Source of the DNA: JAICUF01 sp038250675
GTDB lineage: Bacteria; Gemmatimonadota; Gemmatimonadetes; Gemmatimonadales; GWC2-71-9
Assembly (NCBI GenBank): GCA_038250675.1
Contig: JBBSCB010000035.1
Location: 1-26,836 of the forward strand
Direction of reading: 5' to 3'
DNA length: 26,836 bases
Part shown: positions 8,521 to 14,414 of the stretch, in pieces
Layout: each line of letters starts with the position of its first letter
How positions within the stretch are numbered: the first letter of the stretch is position 1
The notes under the pieces: model-generated
Seen by the model: the letters and a program-made list of their open reading frames with translations, nothing else
What the model was told of the DNA's origin: nothing
Database searches by the model: none
Position numbers and translations under genes: made by a program

Positions 8521-9312
8521 GTGCGCACCAGGCGACGGCTGGGTCAGCATTTCCTGCGCGATCCCCGGATCCTGGCACGGATTGCCGCTGCCGCCGGCGC
8601 TGGTGCGGGCGACACCGTGCTGGAGATCGGTCCCGGCCCGGGCGGTTTGACCGCGGCGCTCGAGGCCAGCGGCGCCCGCGTGATCGCGATCGAGAAGGAC
8701 GCCGAGCTGGTGCCGGCACTCCGCGTGCGCCACGCCAACGCGACAATCATCGAAGGTGACGCCCTCGAGCTGGACTGGCACCAGCTTGCCGATGGTCCCG
8801 TGATCATCGCCGGCAACATCCCCTACAACATCACGTCGCCGCTCATCGACAAGGCGCTCACGCCGCCCCTCCCGCTGCGCGTGGTCTTTCTGGTCCAGCG
8901 GGAAGTCGCCGATCGCATCGCGGCCGCACCGGGCACGCCGAGCTACGGCGCGCTCACGGTGGGCGTCCGTTCGGTGGCGGCGGTGGAGCGCCTCTTCTCG
9001 GTGCCGGCCGGCGCGTTCTCGCCGCCACCGAAGGTGGCCTCTGCCGTGATCCGGCTGACGCCGCTTTCCGTGCCGCTGGTCATCCCGGCCGATCGGCCGG
9101 CGTTCCGCGCGCTGGTGGTGGGGTTGTTCGGGCTCCGGCGGAAGCAGTTACTGCGGGCGCTCCGGGAGCTCACTGGCTGGGACGCGGCCCGCGTGACCGC
9201 CATCCTGGCCTCCCTGGGACTCGCGGCAACGACGCGCGCCGAGACGCTGGCGCCGGCCGGCTTCGCCGCAATGTTCCTCCGACTCGTTGACGAGGGATGG
9301 AGCGCACGCTAG
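8521..9312 (+). CDS. rsmA: 16S rRNA (adenine1518/1519-N6)-dimethyltransferase RsmA (KsgA)
   Basis: Dimethylates two adjacent adenines near the 3' end of 16S rRNA, a late 30S assembly checkpoint. The 263-aa protein begins RTRRRLGQHFLRDP, the family N-terminus, has the SAM motif LEIGPGPGGLT, and the catalytic NIPYN (N99-N103). The C-terminal helical domain includes LFGLRRKQLLRAL. I chose the GTG at 8521, one base after the PP2C stop; reading from 8296 would extend into the phosphatase gene with unrelated residues. This is a housekeeping gene in its own right and probably not part of the signalling module before it. The 29-nt gap after it holds the Rex operator. Confidence 0.95.
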   Translation: MRTRRRLGQHFLRDPRILARIAAAAGAGAGDTVLEIGPGPGGLTAALEASGARVIAIEKDAELVPALRVRHANATIIEGDALELDWHQLADGPVIIAGNIPYNITSPLIDKALTPPLPLRVVFLVQREVADRIAAAPGTPSYGALTVGVRSVAAVERLFSVPAGAFSPPPKVASAVIRLTPLSVPLVIPADRPAFRALVVGLFGLRRKQLLRALRELTGWDAARVTAILASLGLAATTRAETLAPAGFAAMFLRLVDEGWSAR

Positions 9313-9313
9313 C

Positions 9314-9333
9314 TTTGTGAAACATTTCACAAA
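9314..9333 (+). promoter_or_regulatory. Rex operator (perfect palindrome) upstream of rex
   Basis: The 20-bp site TTTGTGAAACATTTCACAAA is a perfect inverted repeat with 9-bp arms and a 2-bp centre. It contains TTGTGAA-N4-TTCACAA, which matches the known binding consensus of the redox repressor Rex. It ends 8 nt before the rex ATG and fills most of the rsmA-rex gap. Its AT-rich composition stands out sharply from the surroundings. I infer NADH-responsive autoregulation of rex. Confidence 0.92.
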
Positions 9334-9341
9334 AACGGCCA

Positions 9342-9962
9342 ATGCGCAAAGTTGCCGAGTCGACGATCCGCCGCCTGTCGCTGTACCTGCGGTTTCTCGA
9401 GGAATTTGAAGGCCAGGGTGTCGGGACCGTGAGTTCAGGCGCGCTGGCCGCGCGGGGCGGGACCACGTCTGCCCAGGTGCGGAAGGATCTTTCGTTCTTC
9501 GGGTCGTTCGGAAAGCGGGGGCTCGGCTATCCGGTGCCCGAGCTGGTGGAGCGGCTCCGCGGCATTCTCGGGCTCACGCGGCGCTATCGGGTCGCCGTCA
9601 TCGGCGCCGGCAAGGTGGGCAGCGCGCTGGTCCAGTACCGCGGGTTTCGACAGCGGGGCTTTGACATCGTCGCCATCTTCGATGTGGACCCCGCCAAGAT
9701 CGGTCACGAGTGGAATGGCCTGACCATCCGGGACGTTGCCACGCTGGAGTCGGAGCTGCGCGCCGCGGCGATCGATATGGCGGTCGTGGTGACGCCGGCC
9801 GAGGCGGCGCAGCCGCTCGCCGACCGTCTCGTGCGGCTGGGCATCAAGGCGATCCTGAACTTCGCTCCGGTGCAGGTGGCGGTGCCGGAGGACGTCGTGG
9901 TCAAGACCGTCAACCTCGCGCTCGAGCTGGAGACGTTGAGCTACGCACTGACCAATCGCTAG
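9342..9962 (+). CDS. rex: Redox-sensing transcriptional repressor Rex
   Basis: Senses the NADH/NAD+ ratio: Rex binds its operator when NAD+ is plentiful and is released by NADH, de-repressing fermentation and respiratory genes. The 206-aa protein has an N-terminal winged helix (ESTIRRLSLYLRFLEEF, then SAQVRKDLSFFGSFGKRGLGY, a highly conserved Rex block). A Rossmann domain follows with GAGKVG (G88-G93) and the acidic end of the second strand in FDVDP. The C-terminal helix for the domain-swapped dimer is present. The ATG at 9342 has no Shine-Dalgarno site; with the operator only 8 nt upstream the transcript may be leaderless or nearly so. Arginine deiminase follows after 45 nt and might share the transcript. 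Confidence 0.96.
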   Translation: MRKVAESTIRRLSLYLRFLEEFEGQGVGTVSSGALAARGGTTSAQVRKDLSFFGSFGKRGLGYPVPELVERLRGILGLTRRYRVAVIGAGKVGSALVQYRGFRQRGFDIVAIFDVDPAKIGHEWNGLTIRDVATLESELRAAAIDMAVVVTPAEAAQPLADRLVRLGIKAILNFAPVQVAVPEDVVVKTVNLALELETLSYALTNR

Positions 9963-9993
9963 TCGCCGCTTCTGCCGGTCGCTGCCCCCCGTT

Positions 9994-9999
9994 TACCTT
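9994..9999 (+). promoter_or_regulatory. Possible -10 element before arginine deiminase
   Basis: TACCTT fits a TAnnnT-type -10 hexamer and ends 8 nt before the ATG at 10008, which itself has no Shine-Dalgarno site. A start of transcription about 7 nt downstream would give a nearly leaderless mRNA. No convincing -35 is seen (only a weak TTCTGC at 9970-9975 with 18-nt spacing), so this is a tentative call. Confidence 0.25.
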
Positions 10000-10007
10000 C
10001 CGGTCAC

Positions 10008-11240
10008 ATGCCTCACGTCCGCATTACCTCCGAAATTGCCCCGCTCGAATCGGTGCTGGTTCACACGCCCGGTCGCGAGCTGGAGGCGGTCACGCCCGGC
10101 AACCGGGAAGACTACCTCTACGACGACATCATCGAGATCGAGTCGGCCCAGCGCGAGCACCGGGAGTTTGCCGCGGTGCTGGAACGCTTTGCGCAGGTGC
10201 ACCAGGTCAGCGACCTGCTGACGGAGGTCCTGGAGCAGCCCGAGGCACGCGACTACCTGATCACCCGGACGATGGATGTCGTGCCGTCGGACGCGCTGGC
10301 GCAGCGACTGTCGGCTCTCCCGCCGGCCGAGTTCGTCGCCATGCTGATCGAGGGGAGCGAGGAAGAGAGCGGTCCCATCTCGCGGGCGCTCAATGAGGTG
10401 GGGTATGCGCTGCCGGCACTTCCCAATCTCTTCTTTCCGCGGGACATCGGTGTCGTGCTCGGTACCCACGCCATCGTGGGCTCGATGCGCTACGGGGTCC
10501 GCTGGACCGAGGAGATGCTGATCAAGGCGCTCTTCCGGTTTCATTCCGAGCTGACCAACGACGGCATCATCTACGACGGCTCCGAGGAGCGGCGCGGCAA
10601 CTACACGCTCGAGGGCGGCGACGTGCATCACCCGCGCGAGGACCTCGCCATCGTCGGGTTCAGCGAGCGCACGTCGCCGGCGGCGCTGGACCAGCTCTGC
10701 GAAGTGCTGTTCGCCCGGGGCAAGGTCACCGACGTGCTCGTCGTCGTGATGCCCAAGGCGCCGACGGCGATCCACCTGGATATGATCTACTCCCAGCTCG
10801 ACGGCGAGCTTTGCGTGGTGTACCCGCCGTACTTCCTCGGTCCGGAGCGCCTGGCGGTGCTGCATCGACGGCGGGGCGAGGCGGGGGTGAGCGAATTGCC
10901 GGACTTCTTCGCCGCGCTCCGCGAAGTGGGGCTGCCGCTCGAGCCGGTCCTCGCCGGCGGCGGCCATCGGACGACCCAGGACCGGGAGCAGTGGAGCTCG
11001 GCCTGCAACTTCCTGGCAGTTGGCCCGGGCCAGCTTCTGAGCTACCGGCGCAACGACGCCACACTGGCGGAGCTTGACCAGCATGGCTATCGCATGGTGG
11101 CATCCACCGACTTCCTCACCGGCAACGACGCCATCGTCGCCGGCGAGCGCGTCGTCATCACGCTCGAGGGAGCCGAGATGGTGCGCGGCGGCGGCGGCCC
11201 GCGATGCATGACGCTGCCGCTCCGGCGGGCCGCCCGGTGA
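10008..11240 (+). CDS. arcA: Arginine deiminase
   Basis: Hydrolyses arginine to citrulline and ammonia, the first step of the arginine deiminase pathway. The 410-aa length fits. Catalytic residues of the guanidino-modifying fold are visible: LPNLFFPRD with D146, LEGGD with E202 and D205, IHLDM with H256, and the nucleophile C400 in GGPRCMTLPL. The block REQWSSACNFLAVGPGQLLSYRRN is characteristic of ArcA. Its usual partners arcB, arcC and arcD are not in the window. Placement directly after rex suggests a link to redox or anaerobic energy supply, which is inference. The ATG at 10008 lacks a ribosome-binding site. The stop overlaps the next gene (GTGA). Confidence 0.9.
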   Translation: MPHVRITSEIAPLESVLVHTPGRELEAVTPGNREDYLYDDIIEIESAQREHREFAAVLERFAQVHQVSDLLTEVLEQPEARDYLITRTMDVVPSDALAQRLSALPPAEFVAMLIEGSEEESGPISRALNEVGYALPALPNLFFPRDIGVVLGTHAIVGSMRYGVRWTEEMLIKALFRFHSELTNDGIIYDGSEERRGNYTLEGGDVHHPREDLAIVGFSERTSPAALDQLCEVLFARGKVTDVLVVVMPKAPTAIHLDMIYSQLDGELCVVYPPYFLGPERLAVLHRRRGEAGVSELPDFFAALREVGLPLEPVLAGGGHRTTQDREQWSSACNFLAVGPGQLLSYRRNDATLAELDQHGYRMVASTDFLTGNDAIVAGERVVITLEGAEMVRGGGGPRCMTLPLRRAAR

Positions 11241-12112
11241 TCGGTCTGGCCCCGCATCCGGCGAGCACGCTTCTCGAGCGGGTAATCGACGTGCTGGCCG
11301 CGGGGCCGGCCGGCGCGCCCCGGCTCTGCGGGCCGGTGCTGGGGCTCTCCGGCGCGCCCGACGCGGTCGCCGAGCGCCTGGTGCTGGCGCTGCTCGGCGC
11401 GGATCCGCGGGTGCGCCAGCTGGCGGACGGCCGCTGGGCGCTGGTGGCGGAGGCGCAGGGCTCGCCGCTGCTGGAGGAATGTGCGTTTGCTGTGGTGGAC
11501 GTGGAAACGACCGGGATGCGCGCCACCGGTGCGGATCGCGTGACGGAGGTCGCCGTGGTCGTGGTGCACGGTGGCCGCCGCGAGATCGTGTTCGAGTCGC
11601 TGATCAACCCGGGGCGGCCCATTCCGCGGGCCATCTGCGCCATCACCCACATCACGGACGAGATGGTCCGGCGCGCGCCCAGCTTTGCCGACGTGGCGGA
11701 CCAGGTGCTGGCCGCGCTTGCGGGTCGCGTGTTCGTCGCCCACAACGCGCGCTTCGACTGGGGCTTTCTCTCAGCCGAGGTGCGCCGGAGCCGCGCCCTG
11801 GTGCTGGACGGGCCGCGGCTGTGCACCGTACGGCTGGCGCGGCGGCTGGTCAGGGAAGTGCGCTCCTGCGGGCTCGACAATCTCAGCCATCATTTCGGGC
11901 TGATGAACGACGCGCGCCACCGCGCCGCGGGTGATGCGCTCGCGACCGCGCACCTGCTGACGCTCCTGCTCTCGCGGGCGCGCGAGCAGGGGATCCGCAC
12001 GCTGCAGGACCTCGCGGCGTTCGAGTCGCGAAGCCAGCCGGGGACGCGGCGGAAGCGTCGCGCCACGCCCACCGTGCCGTTGCCGGATTCCTGCCCGGAG
12101 GCCTCGGCATGA
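11237..12112 (+). CDS. DEDDh 3'-5' exonuclease (DnaQ / Pol III epsilon-like)
   Basis: A 291-aa protein with a complete DEDDh exonuclease domain at about residues 83-250. Exo I is D88-V-E90-T-T-G, Exo II is HNARFD with D174, and Exo III is H228-R-A-A-G-D233. The block INPGRPIPRAICAITHIT is typical of DnaQ and PolC proofreading domains. The first ~80 residues are an extra domain with a winged-helix-like look (LLGADPRVRQLADGRWAL); the last ~40 are basic and Ser/Pro-rich. No polymerase is attached. It could be the replicative proofreading subunit or a DNA or RNA processing nuclease. I chose the GTG at 11237 (GTGA overlap with arcA) over 11204, which lies inside arcA. Confidence 0.8.
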   Translation: MIGLAPHPASTLLERVIDVLAAGPAGAPRLCGPVLGLSGAPDAVAERLVLALLGADPRVRQLADGRWALVAEAQGSPLLEECAFAVVDVETTGMRATGADRVTEVAVVVVHGGRREIVFESLINPGRPIPRAICAITHITDEMVRRAPSFADVADQVLAALAGRVFVAHNARFDWGFLSAEVRRSRALVLDGPRLCTVRLARRLVREVRSCGLDNLSHHFGLMNDARHRAAGDALATAHLLTLLLSRAREQGIRTLQDLAAFESRSQPGTRRKRRATPTVPLPDSCPEASA

Positions 12113-13002
12113 CGCTGTCGCACGCCTTCTCGGTGGGGACGCTCCGGTGCCACACGCTTGAAGCCGGCGTGCAGCATCTCGATGGCGGCGCGATGTTCGG
12201 CGTGGTGCCGCGGGTGCTGTGGCAGGAGATGGCGCCGCCCGACGACCGCCACCGGATTCCGCTGGCGATGCGGTGTCTCCTCATCGAGCATCCCGAGGGG
12301 CTGGTCCTGGTCGACACCGGCGCGGGCAACAAGGACGACGCCAATTTCCACGAGATCTACGGCATCGAAAATCGCGGCACGCACGGGCCCACCCAGCTCG
12401 AGGACGCGATTCATGAGACGGGGCATGCACCAGCCGACGTGCGCTGGGTCCTCAACACCCATCTGCACTTCGATCATGCCGGCGGCAACACGGTGGCCGG
12501 CGCGGTTGGCGCGCCGCCGGCGCTCGCCTTTCCCAATGCTACCTACGTCGTGCGGCGCGGCGAACTCGACTTTGCGCGCCACACCAACGAGCGCACGCGC
12601 GCGAGCTACCTGCCGCCCAACTTCGAACCGGTGGCGGAGGCGGGCCGGTGGCAGCTGGTCGACGTCGACACCGAGTTCCTTGCCGGCATCCACCTGCAAC
12701 TGACGCCGGGCCATGTGCCGTTCCACCAGGCGGTGATCGTGCGGAGCGGCGGGGACACGGCGGCGTTCGTGGCCGATCTCATCCCGACGACGGCCCACGT
12801 GCGGCTGCCCTGGATCATGGGCTACGACCTCGAGCCGCTCCGCACACTCGAAACCAAGCGGGCGCTGCTGCGTGACGCCGCGGAGGGCCGGTGGCTTATC
12901 GTCTTCGAGCACGACCCGGTGACGCGCATGGGGCGGGCGAGCACGCAAGGGCGGCACGTCCGGCTGGTCGACCAGGTCGCCGTGCGGGACGAGCGCCAGT
13001 GA
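12109..13002 (+). CDS. Metallo-beta-lactamase-fold hydrolase
   Basis: A 297-aa protein with the full set of metal ligands of the MBL fold: H118-L-H120-F-D122-H123, H202 in GHVPFHQ, D223 in VADLIP, and H268 in FEHD. This makes a di-zinc (or iron) hydrolase likely. The substrate cannot be read from the sequence. The N-terminal layout (LIEHPEGLVLVDTGAGNK) and the ligand spacing resemble lactonase-like MBL proteins such as the AhlD/YtnP group, but other esterases look similar. No signal peptide is seen, so it is probably cytoplasmic. The ATG at 12109 overlaps the exonuclease stop. The infC promoter -35 begins 2 nt after its own stop. Confidence 0.85.
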   Translation: MTLSHAFSVGTLRCHTLEAGVQHLDGGAMFGVVPRVLWQEMAPPDDRHRIPLAMRCLLIEHPEGLVLVDTGAGNKDDANFHEIYGIENRGTHGPTQLEDAIHETGHAPADVRWVLNTHLHFDHAGGNTVAGAVGAPPALAFPNATYVVRRGELDFARHTNERTRASYLPPNFEPVAEAGRWQLVDVDTEFLAGIHLQLTPGHVPFHQAVIVRSGGDTAAFVADLIPTTAHVRLPWIMGYDLEPLRTLETKRALLRDAAEGRWLIVFEHDPVTRMGRASTQGRHVRLVDQVAVRDERQ

Positions 13003-13003
13003 A

Positions 13004-13032
13004 TTGACACGGGGCCCCGGTCCCGCTAGGTT
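13004..13032 (+). promoter_or_regulatory. Consensus sigma70-type promoter for infC-rpmI-rplT
   Basis: A perfect -35 TTGACA (13004-13009), a 17-nt spacer and a -10 TAGGTT (13027-13032, matching TAnnnT). Transcription should begin near 13039. It lies immediately after the MBL gene stop and is the best promoter in the window. It would drive a leader of about 168 nt before infC. Confidence 0.8.
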
Positions 13033-13150
13033 CCCCACGTCACTGAAGCGGGGCGCAAGCCCCCACCCTCAGCCCGCGATGCAGGGAACGCGGCGCGACG
13101 GGGTCCTGGTCGTAATGCCGTGGGCGCTGTGCGCCCGGGCATTCGCTCTC

Positions 13151-13181
13151 AGGCACCCGCGCATGCTCGGGTGCCTTTTTT
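13151..13181 (+). terminator. Intrinsic terminator inside the infC leader
   Basis: AGGCACCCG (13151-13159) pairs perfectly with CGGGTGCCT (13168-13176) around an 8-nt loop CGCATGCT, and six T residues (13176-13181) follow. It lies downstream of the consensus promoter and about 13 nt before the infC ribosome-binding site. It therefore looks like an attenuator and not like the end of the preceding gene. Read-through from the MBL gene would also be stopped here. Confidence 0.8.
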
Positions 13182-13193
13182 CATTGTGAAGCT

Positions 13194-13198
13194 GGAGG
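13194..13198 (+). promoter_or_regulatory. Ribosome-binding site that fixes the infC CTG start
   Basis: GGAGG lies 8 nt upstream of CTG at 13207. The competing in-frame starts (GTG 13186, ATT 13183) have no Shine-Dalgarno sequence; they sit right after the terminator U run. Confidence 0.7.
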
Positions 13199-13206
13199 CG
13201 TCACCA

Positions 13207-13728
13207 CTGTCCACGAACGATCGCGACAAGCGTACCCGCGTCAACCGGATGATTCGCATCAGCCCCGTCCGGGTGATCACGGGCGAGGGCGAGCAGCTCG
13301 GAGTCCTGCCGATCGAGGAAGCACTCGCCGCGGCGCAGGAGCGCGGGTTGGACCTGGTGGAAGTGGCGCCGACGGCGCGGCCTCCCGTCGTCAAGATCAT
13401 GGACTACGGGAAGTTCAAGTTCGAAGAGGCCAAGGCAGCGCGCGCAGCCAAGAAGAAGCAGCATGTCATCCAGTTGAAAGAAGTGAAGTATCGGCCGGGC
13501 ATCGACGACCACGACTTCGACTTCAAGACGCGCCACGCGCGTGAGTTCCTGGGTGACGGCAACAAGGTGAAGGTCACGATGATGTTCCGCGGTCGTCAGA
13601 TCGCGCACGTTGAGCTCGGCAAGGCGGTCCTCGACCGCGTCGCCGCGGCCCTGGTCGATATCGGCAAGGTCGAGATGGATCCCAAGCTCGAGGGGCGCAA
13701 CATGACGATGGTGCTGGGACCCAAGTAG
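13207..13728 (+). CDS. infC: Translation initiation factor IF-3, apparent CTG start
   Basis: Binds the 30S subunit, prevents premature 50S joining and checks the start codon. The protein is 173 aa from the CTG at 13207 (STNDRDKRTRVNRMIRISPVRVI), a normal IF-3 length. The N-domain carries GEQLGVLPIEEALAAA and the conserved VKIMDYGKFKFE; the C-domain has LKEVKYRPGIDDHDF and VTMMFRGRQ. GGAGG 8 nt upstream supports the CTG. An in-frame GTG at 13186 would add seven residues but has no ribosome-binding site. Non-canonical infC starts (ATT in E. coli, ATC in Myxococcus) allow IF-3 to repress its own synthesis, and CTG fits the same logic. It is followed by rpmI after 28 nt. Confidence 0.93.
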   Translation: MSTNDRDKRTRVNRMIRISPVRVITGEGEQLGVLPIEEALAAAQERGLDLVEVAPTARPPVVKIMDYGKFKFEEAKAARAAKKKQHVIQLKEVKYRPGIDDHDFDFKTRHAREFLGDGNKVKVTMMFRGRQIAHVELGKAVLDRVAAALVDIGKVEMDPKLEGRNMTMVLGPK

Positions 13729-13756
13729 ACGCACGGGCAGTCAAACGGAGACTTGC

Positions 13757-13951
13757 ATGCCGAAGATGAAGACGAAGCGCGCCGCGGCCAAGCGCTTCAA
13801 AGAGACGGGCTCGGGGGCGCTGAAGCGGTTTCACGCCAACCACAGCCACATTCTGACCAAGAAGACGCGCAAGCGGAAGAATCGCCTCAAGAAGGGCGAT
13901 GTCGTCAGCTCGGCTGACTTTCCGCGGGTCAGCCGACTCCTGCAGGGTTAA
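13757..13951 (+). CDS. rpmI: 50S ribosomal protein L35
   Basis: Small basic ribosomal protein (64 aa), typical in length. It begins PKMKTKRAAAKRFKETGSGA and has the family block NHSHILTKKTRKRKNRL. A clear Shine-Dalgarno GGAG (13747-13750) lies 6 nt before the ATG, unlike most genes in the window. It sits in the classic infC-rpmI-rplT order, so it should be co-transcribed and subject to whatever control acts in the infC leader. Confidence 0.98.
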   Translation: MPKMKTKRAAAKRFKETGSGALKRFHANHSHILTKKTRKRKNRLKKGDVVSSADFPRVSRLLQG

Positions 13952-13960
13952 GGACTTCCC

Positions 13961-14317
13961 ATGTCTCGCGTAAAGAACGGCGTTGCGCACCACGCCCGCA
14001 AAAAGAAGATCATGGAGGCCGCGAAGGGCGCTCGCGGCGGTCGCAGCAAGCTCTACAAGGCGGCCAAGGAGACGGTGGAGCGCGGCATGCGCTACGCCTA
14101 CCGCGACCGCCGCAAGAAGAAGGGCGAGTTCCGGGCTCTGTGGATCACGCGGATCAACGCGGCCGCGCGCATCCACGGCCTCAGCTACAGCCGGCTGATG
14201 GCCGGGCTCAAGGCCGCGGGCGTGGACATCAACCGCAAGGTGCTCGCCGACCTCGCCGTGCGGGACATCGAGGCGTTCGGCAAGATCGCCGAGCTGGCCA
14301 AGGCCGCCCAGGCGTAA
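13961..14317 (+). CDS. rplT: 50S ribosomal protein L20
   Basis: Early-assembly 23S rRNA-binding protein of 118 aa, the usual size. It starts SRVKNGVAHHARKKKIMEAAKG and has FRALWITRINAAARIHGLSYSR, both diagnostic. The Shine-Dalgarno AAGGA (13950-13954) overlaps the rpmI stop codon and lies 6 nt before the ATG. In E. coli and Bacillus L20 represses its own operon by binding the mRNA leader; whether it does so here depends on the infC leader described above. A strong hairpin follows 35 nt after its stop. Confidence 0.98.
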   Translation: MSRVKNGVAHHARKKKIMEAAKGARGGRSKLYKAAKETVERGMRYAYRDRRKKKGEFRALWITRINAAARIHGLSYSRLMAGLKAAGVDINRKVLADLAVRDIEAFGKIAELAKAAQA

Positions 14318-14352
14318 CGCCGGCCCCACGGGCCCGCGCACCGGTGTACCTT

Positions 14353-14381
14353 GGGGCTGCCCGCCAACCGTGGGCAGCCCC
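14353..14381 (+). other. Strong hairpin between rplT and pheS
   Basis: GGGGCTGCCC (14353-14362) and GGGCAGCCCC (14372-14381) form a perfect 10-bp stem with a 9-nt loop. No T run follows, so it is not a canonical intrinsic terminator. It may protect the rplT 3' end, pause polymerase or tune pheST expression. TACCTT at 14347-14352 just before it resembles a -10 element but has no -35. Confidence 0.6.
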
Positions 14382-14414
14382 GATCGTATCCAGCTTCCAC
14401 CCCAGACCAGGTCC

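Larger units (their letters stand above)
13039..13206 (+). promoter_or_regulatory. Structured infC leader RNA (putative attenuator)
   Basis: This is the longest stretch without a gene. By hand I can pair CTGA 13043-13046 with TCAG 13069-13072, enclosing GGGGC-GCAA-GCCCC (13050-13063, a GNRA-type tetraloop). Further helices are CCGCG/CGCGG (13074-13078 with 13089-13093), CGAC/GTCG (13096-13099 with 13109-13112), and a long hairpin 13114-13143 (AATGCC/GGCATT outside, GGGCGC/GCGCCC inside). A terminator hairpin with a U run follows at 13151-13181. In other bacteria the infC-rpmI-rplT mRNA is controlled through its leader by ribosomal protein L20 and by IF3, so an autoregulatory role is likely. 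CACCC at 13064-13068 could pair with GGGTG at 13169-13173 and open the terminator. The foldings are my own inspection, not a computed structure. Confidence 0.6.

Noticed and set aside
13120..13206. Longer infC reading from 13120
   Set aside because: It would run through the leader hairpin and terminator and add unconserved residues; the ribosome-binding site points to 13207.
14347..14352. TACCTT as a promoter -10 for pheST
   Set aside because: No -35-like sequence lies 16-18 nt upstream, and the hairpin begins directly after it, so a transcript starting there would lack half of the stem. Left unannotated as a promoter.
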